DNA of 64,000 nucleotides, from positions 248,001 through 312,000 of the forward strand of contig CAZRMV010000003.1 in the NCBI GenBank assembly GCA_964601275.1, given 5' to 3'. The position numbers were made by a program, and so were the translations under genes. The notes beneath the pieces are model-generated. The model had not been told where the DNA came from. It was given only the letters and a program-made list of their open reading frames with translations, and did not search any database. This document shows positions 16,275-23,714 of the stretch, in pieces. The DNA is from JAOZPE01 sp964601275. Its GTDB lineage: Bacteria; Krumholzibacteriota; Krumholzibacteriia; JAJRXK01. Position 1 is the first letter of the stretch. Every line of letters starts with the position of its first letter.

Positions 16275-18410
16275 TCAACCTCGGGAGGTCTTCAACCTGG
16301 TTTCAGCGCGGTGATCCAGCAGATCGGTGAACTTCACCATGCTCGATGGGTGCAACAGGAAGCTGCGGCTGCGCCACGAGGTGCGACCGTAGCGGGAAAG
16401 GAGGAAGAACAGCAAGAGCCCGGCGATCCCCAGGATCCGCGGCAGGGGAAGCAGAATCCCGGAAGAGGGAGGCTGCCAGGGTGAGGGCAGGATCCCTCCG
16501 GGAAGGAGGATGCCGAAGGCGCACGCCCAGCTCGCCAGGGTGAGGAAGAGACCCCGTTTGCGGACTCCATTGTAGAGGTCTCCGGCTCCGATCGCCCAGG
16601 CGTTCAGTTTCCGGGCCCGGGTATGGAATGCGTATTCCGCGGCCCTCCGTCGATTGCGCAGAAGGGTGCTCAGCACCACCTCGGATCTCGCCCGCTGGGC
16701 GGTGGTGTGGCACCTCGGGCACAGGATGCTTCCTTCATGCTCGCCGCTGCACCGTGGGCAGGTCAGTTGCCCACAGTTCGAACATTCGTAGACCAGCCGT
16801 TCCCGGGACAGGAGCTTCATTGCGATGACCGAGAGCAGCAAGGTGACCGCCAGCCAGGCAGCGATGTGATCGGCGGGCACCCCCATCCAGGAACTCCACG
16901 GCGAGAGCAGGTCGTAGGGGTTCAGGGAGCTGCGTTCCTTCCAGGCGATCTTCCAGGAATCCCAGGTGCTGGGAAGGTGGTAGTAGACCGCCCCGGCGGG
17001 CAGACGTTGGGCGCTGGATCCCAGCTCGAATCCCAGCCGGGACGCGCGTTGCATGTATTCGCCACCCTCCTTGAAGAAGAGCTTCTTGATGTAGGCCTGG
17101 GCCAAGTTGTAGTAGACCAACCCGCGGGTCGAATCGAGCGACGCGCTCCGCTGGAAGCCCGCCACCGCCCGGTCGTAGTTGCCGAGGAAATAGTGGTTGC
17201 TGGCCAGGTTGCTGACCGCCTTGGAGTCATCGGGTCGCAGATCGAGGCCGGCCTGGAAGTCACGACTGCTCCCGCGGAAATCCCCCCGGTGGGCGCGGAA
17301 CAGGCCCCGGGCGAAGAAGAGGTCGGCATCCTCGGGATCCTCGTCGATCGCGGCGTCCAGGTCGGACAGGAGCGAGGGGGTCGGGGTGTCATACGCCGCC
17401 CGGTAGGAGAGGCTGGCCTTGCTGGTCTGGCGCACTCCCGCCAGGGGAGTGGAGAGGGCTCCGCCGTCGAGTCCCTGGGCCGCGAAGAAGAGGGCGAAGA
17501 CCAAGAGGACCACGCGTTCCCGCCGCCCTCCGTAGAGCCAGACCACGAAGAAGGCGAGACAGGCGATCGGTACGAGGCCCAGGCGCATCGAGAACACCGC
17601 GGCAATGGGAATCCAGATCAACCAGGCCCTCTTGCCCGCGTGATGATCGTGTTCCAGCCACGATGCCAATTGATGGTGGAGGAAGGGAAGATAGCGAAAG
17701 GACAGCACGAGAAGGATCCACAGGAAGGACGCTCCCAGAACCAGGTCGAGTCCGATCAGAAGCCGCGCGGCGGCCAGGCTCTGTGCTCGAAAACCATGCA
17801 GGCTTGCCTTGAATCCTTCCACCAGGTCCTGGAGGAACAGGGGGTTGGCGGTCGAGAGGTGGATCCGGGCCAGGGTCCACCACGCCTCGGCGAGGCCGGG
17901 GTCCTCCGCGAGGGCATCCTCCAGGGTGTCGACCGCCTGGTCGCGCCGGCCCTCTTCCAGGGCGAGTCGAGCCTGTCTCCACTGGAGGCGGCCACGCAAG
18001 GGGTGTTCGGACCAGTCGACCAGGACCGGGCGCCAATCGGTGCGGGGCGTCAGGCCCGCCGAATCCCCGCTCGTGCGGGGGGCGGGATCTCCTGCGCCGC
18101 GAGCAGCCGAAGCCGGGACCGGGAGGGTCGATGGGGTGGGCAAAGAAGCACCGGCTCGGGCTTCGGTGGGCGCGGCCGCCTCCGGCACCGTCGCGGTCTT
18201 CCCTGCGGTCGATGGGGTGACCGGGTAGGGACGCGAGGCAGGCGGGCGTCGTCCCGCAGCGTCGGGGGTCAAGGGAGCCAGCCCCGTGGCCGCGGGAGCG
18301 AAGGCCGCCGCCGCGGGAGCCAGGGCCCAGAGAATGGCCCAGATCAACCCCATTCGGGGGAGAACGATGAGAAAGCGCCCATGGCTCGCGGACGGTGCTT
18401 TCACTATCAT
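16275..18410 (-). CDS. Polytopic membrane protein with TPR repeats and a zinc ribbon
   Basis: I do not recognise a named family. The 711-residue protein begins with a signal/anchor helix (about 18-38) and an Ala/Pro/Thr-rich stretch (40-120). A TPR-like unit (about 140-185) is followed by three or four membrane helices (about 217-313) and a second TPR block (about 350-450, with AVSNLASNHYFLGNYDRAVA). After another helix (about 512-530) comes a zinc-ribbon motif of three CxxC pairs (about 540-566: CSNC, CPRC, CPRC). Two final helices precede a basic tail. It is the first gene of a two-gene minus-strand operon with the DUF4388 protein and is divergent from asnS. Cytoplasmic zinc ribbon plus TPRs suggests a protein-assembly scaffold at the inner membrane; this is inference. 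Confidence 0.65.
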   Translation of the reverse strand: MIVKAPSASHGRFLIVLPRMGLIWAILWALAPAAAAFAPAATGLAPLTPDAAGRRPPASRPYPVTPSTAGKTATVPEAAAPTEARAGASLPTPSTLPVPASAARGAGDPAPRTSGDSAGLTPRTDWRPVLVDWSEHPLRGRLQWRQARLALEEGRRDQAVDTLEDALAEDPGLAEAWWTLARIHLSTANPLFLQDLVEGFKASLHGFRAQSLAAARLLIGLDLVLGASFLWILLVLSFRYLPFLHHQLASWLEHDHHAGKRAWLIWIPIAAVFSMRLGLVPIACLAFFVVWLYGGRRERVVLLVFALFFAAQGLDGGALSTPLAGVRQTSKASLSYRAAYDTPTPSLLSDLDAAIDEDPEDADLFFARGLFRAHRGDFRGSSRDFQAGLDLRPDDSKAVSNLASNHYFLGNYDRAVAGFQRSASLDSTRGLVYYNLAQAYIKKLFFKEGGEYMQRASRLGFELGSSAQRLPAGAVYYHLPSTWDSWKIAWKERSSLNPYDLLSPWSSWMGVPADHIAAWLAVTLLLSVIAMKLLSRERLVYECSNCGQLTCPRCSGEHEGSILCPRCHTTAQRARSEVVLSTLLRNRRRAAEYAFHTRARKLNAWAIGAGDLYNGVRKRGLFLTLASWACAFGILLPGGILPSPWQPPSSGILLPLPRILGIAGLLLFFLLSRYGRTSWRSRSFLLHPSSMVKFTDLLDHRAETRLKTSRG

Positions 18411-18485
18411 GCCCTCTGCTGGTGGGTCTCTCTCGGCCCTCTCGGGCCTTCATGGCTGGCCCTTCCACCGCAAGGATTGTGCCGC

Positions 18486-18491
18486 TATACT
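18486..18491 (+). promoter_or_regulatory. Possible -10 element for asnS
   Basis: TATACT (one mismatch from TATAAT) lies 94 bp before asnS in the divergent gap with the TPR/zinc-ribbon gene. The -35 position at a 17-bp spacer reads TTCCAC, a poor match, so an activator or alternative sigma factor may be needed if this is a promoter. Confidence 0.3.
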
Positions 18492-18579
18492 CCACGGTTT
18501 CCTGGCCGGAACCCCTTGAACCGGCTTGCATTTCCCCCTTCGCCGCCGCGCGCGGCTCGAGTGTGCAGAGGACGGTGCC

Positions 18580-19878
18580 ATGCAGCCTCAAGTCTGGATC
18601 GAAGACATCGGAGACCATGCGGACGGCGTAGCCCTGGTCCGGGGTTGGGTCTATCACCTGCGGGTCATGAAGAAGCTGGCCTTCGTGGTCCTGCGGGACG
18701 GCACCGGATGGCTCCAGATCGTAGCGGTCAAGGGGGAGATCGAGGACGAACTCTTCGAGCGGGTCTGTGCCTTGACCCAGGAGAGCAGTGTGGAGATCGA
18801 GGGCCGCGTCCGCCAAGACCGGCGCGCACCCGGCGGCTACGAGATGCAGTTGACCTCCCTGAAGGTGATCGGCGAGAGCCGGGAGTACCCGATCACCCCC
18901 AAGGAACACGGCACCACCTTCCTGATGGATCATCGGCATCTCTGGCTGCGCAGCCGCAAGCAGAACGCCATCCTGAAAGTGCGGCACACCGTGGTTCGCG
19001 CGATCCGTGACTTCCTCGACCGGGAGGGGTTCGTCCTGGTCGACGCCCCCATCTTCACGCCCAACGCCTGCGAGGGCACGAGCACGCTTTTCGAGACCGG
19101 GTATTTCGGCGACAAGGCCTACCTGACCCAGAGCGGTCAGCTCTACATGGAGGCCGCGGCCGCCGCCTTCGGAAAGGTCTATTGTTTCGGCCCCACCTTC
19201 CGGGCGGAAAAGAGCAAGACCCGCCGTCACCTCACCGAGTTCTGGATGGTCGAGCCCGAGCTGGCCTTTGCCGACCTGGAGGACGTGATGGCGCTGGAGG
19301 AACGCTTCATCTGTGCCATTGTCGAACGATGCCTCCAGGACCACCGCACACTCCTGGAAGAGGTCCTCGAACGCGACATCTCCCGGCTGGAAGCGGTGAA
19401 GGCCCCCTTCCCACGTCTGAGCTACGATGACGCGGTGCGCAAGCTCAACGAGGGAGGCTTCGATTTCGACTGGGGCGGCGATTTCGGAGCGGCCGACGAG
19501 ACCTTCCTTTCCGAGGAATACGACCGTCCGCTCTTCGTCCATCGCTATCCGGCGGAGATCAAGGCCTTCTACATGGAGCGGGATCCGCAGGACGAGAGGC
19601 TTTCCCTGTCCGTCGATCTCCTGGCCCCGGAGGGCTACGGCGAGATCATCGGTGGAGGGCAGCGCAGCGCCGACCTGCAGTACCTCCAGGCGCAGATCGA
19701 GAAGCACAAGCTGCCCCGGGAAGCCTTCGAGTGGTATCTGGATCTGCGGCGCTACGGGACCTTTCCCCACGGGGGCTTCGGGCTCGGTCTCGAGCGCATG
19801 GTCACCTGGATCACCGGCATCCCCCACCTCCGGGAGGCCATTCCGTTTCCCCGGCAGATCCATCGTCTGGGCCCTTGA
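18580..19878 (+). CDS. asnS: Asparagine--tRNA ligase
   Basis: A class IIb aminoacyl-tRNA synthetase that charges tRNA-Asn. The 432 residues contain an N-terminal OB-fold anticodon-binding domain (about 1-105), then the catalytic domain. Motif 2 reads FRAEKSKTRRHLTEFWMVEPE, in which TEFWMVEPE favours AsnRS over AspRS. The QSGQLYMEAA segment and motif 3 GGFGLGLERMVTW are intact. The start ATG 18580 has GCAGAGGA (18565-18572) at good spacing; an upstream in-frame TTG at 18526 would add 18 residues unlike the family. It begins a long co-directional run, with the large TPR gene 26 bp downstream. Confidence 0.95.
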   Translation: MQPQVWIEDIGDHADGVALVRGWVYHLRVMKKLAFVVLRDGTGWLQIVAVKGEIEDELFERVCALTQESSVEIEGRVRQDRRAPGGYEMQLTSLKVIGESREYPITPKEHGTTFLMDHRHLWLRSRKQNAILKVRHTVVRAIRDFLDREGFVLVDAPIFTPNACEGTSTLFETGYFGDKAYLTQSGQLYMEAAAAAFGKVYCFGPTFRAEKSKTRRHLTEFWMVEPELAFADLEDVMALEERFICAIVERCLQDHRTLLEEVLERDISRLEAVKAPFPRLSYDDAVRKLNEGGFDFDWGGDFGAADETFLSEEYDRPLFVHRYPAEIKAFYMERDPQDERLSLSVDLLAPEGYGEIIGGGQRSADLQYLQAQIEKHKLPREAFEWYLDLRRYGTFPHGGFGLGLERMVTWITGIPHLREAIPFPRQIHRLGP

Positions 19879-19904
19879 GGGCTCCCAAGGGAGGACTGCG
19901 TCCC

Positions 19905-22900
19905 ATGAAGATTCGCCACAACCTCCCATCGACGGTTTCGGTCGCGTCGATGGTCGTCATCGCGGCGCTCTGGTCGGGCCTGTCCGCGCCGGCGGCTCTC
20001 GCCCGGTCCGCCGCGGAGGGAACATCTCCGGGAGCCGAGGGCGGTTCGGCCGACGCCACGCTCCGCGCGGCCGCGGACCGCGACTGGCGATTCGTCCAGA
20101 AACTCGAAGACGACGGAATGTTCGACGTGGCGGCCCGCCAACTGGTGGCCTTCGCCCAGGATCATCCGGACGATCCACGAGCGCCAGGGGCGCTCCTGGA
20201 AGCGGCTTCGATCCACCGGAAACTCGATCAGCCCATGTCCGCCCTGGCCGACTACGAGAAGCTCCTGAAGCGGTTTCCCCAGGCGAAGGAGGCTCCCCAG
20301 GCCCTGTTGCAGAAGGGGGAGTTGCTGGCGGAATCGCATCGATGGGAGGAGGCCGCATCGAGTTACCGCAGCTTGCTCACGTCCTTTCCCGAAAGCCCCC
20401 AGGCCGACAACGCCCGGCTGGGACTGGGCGAGTCCATGATGGCCCTGGGGAAAGCCCAGGAGGCGGAACGGCTCTTCCGCTACCTGGTGGGCGGTCGCGC
20501 CGCCCCTCCTCTGGCCGCGCGTGCATTGTTCGATCTGGGGGTCCTGGCCCAGGAGGCCGGCGAGGACAGCCTGGCGATCCGACGTTTCGACCGGGTGGTC
20601 CAGAGCTATCCCCAGGAGGTGGTGGCTGCCTTCGGCCTGCTCCGCGCGGCGGAGATCCTGGTGCGCCTGGAAGCCCCCCAGGCCGCCCGGGAGCACTACG
20701 ACACCGTGAACCGGCACTTCAAGGACCCCTACCTGCGCGCCCGGGCGGACCTGGGTCTGGCCATCCTCGACGAAGAGGCCGGTCATTGGAAGGAGGCCGC
20801 GGCCCGGTATCGTGCGGTGGCCGAACGGGGGGGAAGCGCCCAGCAGGTCCAACGGGCCTTGCTCGGGCTGGGCGAGAGCGAACTGCAGGCCGGCCGGCCC
20901 GCGAAGGCGCGTGAGGCGGCCGAAGCCTTCCTCCAGAAATACCCGGATGCGGAGGATGTCGAGAGGGCGCGCCTGATCATGGCGCGCGCGGACGCCGCCC
21001 AGGGAAAGAAGGATGCGGCCGACGCGCTGCGCTCCCTCACCCACAGCAAGGACCCCGAGGTGGCGCATCGGGCCTTCACCACCCTGGCCCGGTGGCTGGA
21101 ATCGAGGGCGGGCAAGGGCGCGGCGGACCCGGGATCCATGCAGGTGGAAGCCCGCGACCTGTGGCGGGATGCGGCCTTGGTGGCGCCCGACGGGGATACG
21201 CGAGCGGAAGACTATGCCCAGGCGGGTCGGCTCGCCGCGGAAACGATGCATCGGCCAGCGCTCGCCGCCGATTTCTACCGGGAAGCGGCCGACGCGGCGA
21301 CCACTGCCGCACTGCAGGCGCGCGTTCTCGGCCTGCGCCTGGAGCAGGAGTGGAAAGCCAAGGAGGAACGCCTGGCCGTCGAAACCGCTCGACGGCTCAT
21401 CGAGGAACATCCGGCCAGCGCGGAAGCGGCCCGGGCGCGCCGGGAATTGCGCCGGAGAGAACGCCTGGCCCGGGCGCACCCGGAAGACGCGGTGCGGAGG
21501 CTGGCCGAACTGGCGGCCGCGGATCTGGAGGATCCCGCGATCCGGCGGCTGAAGGCGGGGACCATCCTGCGGGAAGTGGCGGGGGATCCGGCGGCGGCGG
21601 CGAAGCTCTTCGAAGCGGCCGCGGACCAGGCGTCCGATTCCACCGTCATCGCCCGGTCGGATTTCGAGCGAGGCCGGGCGCTGGTGGACCTCGCCCTGGA
21701 CCAGGCGCTCACCGATCCCCCGGATCCGCAGTGGAAGAACAGTTGGGAAGAGGCCAAGCGGGCCTTCGCCGCGGCGGCCCAGGCGGCCGGAACCACCCCG
21801 GAGCAGGCGGGCTATCGTCTCGCACAACTGAAGATGGAACTGTCCGAGGCGGCTTCCTCCACGCCTCCCCTTTTCGACGCCGAACTGGCCCCACTGTTGG
21901 CGGGCCTGGGAGAGCAGGAGGCGATCGGCTTCCACGGGGAGCGGTGGCGCCGGCTGGCCGACGAGATGGTCGCCGCGATGGAACGCGTGCATTCCGGCAC
22001 GGACCGGGCCTGGGTGTTGTGGAGGGCGGCGGAGATCGCCGCCGCCGCGGATTCCACCCAGAGGATCGAGTGGTTGCGGGAGGGCATCGACGAAGCCGGT
22101 TCCGGCTCCCTGGAGATGCGACTGCGGTATACCCTTGCCCAATTGCTGATGGGCGCGGGCAAGTCCGAGGAGGCGGCGCAGCAACTCCGTCGGGTGATGG
22201 AGTCTCCCCGGGCCGGGGAGGTCGCCATCGCCGCGCGGTATTCCATGGCCGAACTGCAGCGGAAGGAGCGCCGTTACACCGCGGCCGGGGAACTCTATTC
22301 CGCCTACGCCTCGGCCTATCCCGAAACCCGGAGGGGCCAGCGGGCACTGCTCCTGGCCGGCGATATGGCGCTGTACGCGGGGGATGCCGACCGGGCGGCC
22401 GGGATCTACCGTTCGCTCCTGGAGCGCGATCCCGAGGGCGTGTACGCGGATGACGCGGAGTACCGCCTGGCCACCGCCCAGATGCGGCGGGGACGCAGCG
22501 AAGATGCGCGGCGGCGTTTCTCCCGCCTGGCCGATCCCGCCCTGCACAGCCGCTATGCGGGACGGAGCCTGCTCAAGCTCTCCGAACTGGAGAGCCAGGT
22601 CGGCAACGACAGTCTCGCGGTGGACGCGCTTGCCCGGCTGGAGCAGGTCGACCCCGGGCTCGCCCGGGAGGAGAAGGTGGCCCAGAAGCTGGCCCGCCTC
22701 GAGCTCGATCGAGGCCGGCCGGAGAGCGCTCTCGAATGGCTCGATCGCGCGGGGGAGGAGAGTGCCGAACTCGTGGAACTGCGGGTGAAGGCCCTGGCGA
22801 GGGCGGGCAAGGTGGACGGAGCGCGAGAGACCTTCCAGCGCTTGAATGAAGGATTCCCCGACGCGGCGGAGCGGATCGCGGCGGCGCGCTGCGATCTGGC

Positions 22901-23714
22901 GGATGCCGAACTCAAGACCAAGAAGGTCGAGGCGGCCCTGGCGGACTACCAGACGGTGGAACAGGAGCCGGTGACGAATGAACTGAAGGCCCGCGCGCTC
23001 TACGGGGTCGGCATGTGCCGGTTGCAGACCCAGCAGTGGGATGAGTCCAAGGCCGCGTTCGCGGCGGCGGCGGAGGCGGCTCCTTCGAGCAACTGGGCGG
23101 CCCTCGGCTTGTTCAAGGTGGCGAATCTCTCCTCACGCGCCGGCGATGACGACGACGCGCGCCGGGCGTGGCAGGAACTGGTCGACCGCTTCCCCGAACA
23201 CGAGTTGCACCCCAAGGCCATGAAAGGGCTCGCGGTGAGCTGGCGGCGGCTCAATCGCTACGACAAGGCGATCGAGGTCTACCACGCGTTGCTCGAGCAG
23301 CATCCGGACTTTCCGCAGGCGGAGGAGATCCTGGCGGACATCGCCTACTGCTATCACGAGCTGGGGAAGTTCGAGCTGAGCATCGCCGCGTATCAGCGCG
23401 TGCTGCCTCTGCTGGGAGAAGAGGACCAGGCATACGCGCAGTTCTGGATCGCCGATTCGTTGGAGAAACTCTCCCGGCCGGAAGAGGCGGCCGCGGCCTA
23501 CCTGAAGATTCCCTACCTCTATCCCAAGAGCGGACAGCTCCCGGTGACCGCGCAGCTGAAGGCGGCGCGGGTCTACGAGCGGATGGGAGATGTCTCTGCG
23601 GCGGTCCGTCTCTACGACAAGGTCATCTCGCAATACGGCAAAGGAAGCCAGTGGGGCGCCGAGGCCCAGCGGAGACTCCAAGTGATCCAGTCGAAGACCG
23701 ATGCCGACTCTTGA
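19905..23714 (+). CDS. Large exported TPR-repeat protein
   Basis: The 1269-residue protein begins with a Sec signal peptide (about 1-34, cleavage after AALARS). The rest is tetratricopeptide and YbgF/BamD-like helical repeats. Units such as ADYEKLLKRFPQAKEAPQALLQKG and YQRVLPLLGEEDQAYAQFWIAD recur roughly every 35-37 residues. No enzymatic domain is visible. The start ATG 19905 follows GGGAGGA (19889-19895). It lies between asnS and uvrA and overlaps uvrA by 14 bp, so uvrA translation may depend on it. By analogy with large periplasmic TPR proteins of FCB bacteria it is probably an envelope scaffold; the partner is unknown. Length and repeat content make it one of the least ordinary genes here. 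Confidence 0.8.
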   Translation: MKIRHNLPSTVSVASMVVIAALWSGLSAPAALARSAAEGTSPGAEGGSADATLRAAADRDWRFVQKLEDDGMFDVAARQLVAFAQDHPDDPRAPGALLEAASIHRKLDQPMSALADYEKLLKRFPQAKEAPQALLQKGELLAESHRWEEAASSYRSLLTSFPESPQADNARLGLGESMMALGKAQEAERLFRYLVGGRAAPPLAARALFDLGVLAQEAGEDSLAIRRFDRVVQSYPQEVVAAFGLLRAAEILVRLEAPQAAREHYDTVNRHFKDPYLRARADLGLAILDEEAGHWKEAAARYRAVAERGGSAQQVQRALLGLGESELQAGRPAKAREAAEAFLQKYPDAEDVERARLIMARADAAQGKKDAADALRSLTHSKDPEVAHRAFTTLARWLESRAGKGAADPGSMQVEARDLWRDAALVAPDGDTRAEDYAQAGRLAAETMHRPALAADFYREAADAATTAALQARVLGLRLEQEWKAKEERLAVETARRLIEEHPASAEAARARRELRRRERLARAHPEDAVRRLAELAAADLEDPAIRRLKAGTILREVAGDPAAAAKLFEAAADQASDSTVIARSDFERGRALVDLALDQALTDPPDPQWKNSWEEAKRAFAAAAQAAGTTPEQAGYRLAQLKMELSEAASSTPPLFDAELAPLLAGLGEQEAIGFHGERWRRLADEMVAAMERVHSGTDRAWVLWRAAEIAAAADSTQRIEWLREGIDEAGSGSLEMRLRYTLAQLLMGAGKSEEAAQQLRRVMESPRAGEVAIAARYSMAELQRKERRYTAAGELYSAYASAYPETRRGQRALLLAGDMALYAGDADRAAGIYRSLLERDPEGVYADDAEYRLATAQMRRGRSEDARRRFSRLADPALHSRYAGRSLLKLSELESQVGNDSLAVDALARLEQVDPGLAREEKVAQKLARLELDRGRPESALEWLDRAGEESAELVELRVKALARAGKVDGARETFQRLNEGFPDAAERIAAARCDLADAELKTKKVEAALADYQTVEQEPVTNELKARALYGVGMCRLQTQQWDESKAAFAAAAEAAPSSNWAALGLFKVANLSSRAGDDDDARRAWQELVDRFPEHELHPKAMKGLAVSWRRLNRYDKAIEVYHALLEQHPDFPQAEEILADIAYCYHELGKFELSIAAYQRVLPLLGEEDQAYAQFWIADSLEKLSRPEEAAAAYLKIPYLYPKSGQLPVTAQLKAARVYERMGDVSAAVRLYDKVISQYGKGSQWGAEAQRRLQVIQSKTDADS

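Noticed and set aside
16623..19010. A 795-codon open frame on the plus strand opposite the TPR/zinc-ribbon gene and running into asnS
   Set aside because: The minus-strand reading has helices, TPRs and CxxC motifs; the plus reading is Gly/Arg-rich and collides with asnS in another frame.
19752..22547. A 931-codon minus-strand open frame opposite the large TPR protein
   Set aside because: No signal, domain or ribosome binding site; the plus-strand frame has a signal peptide and clear repeats.
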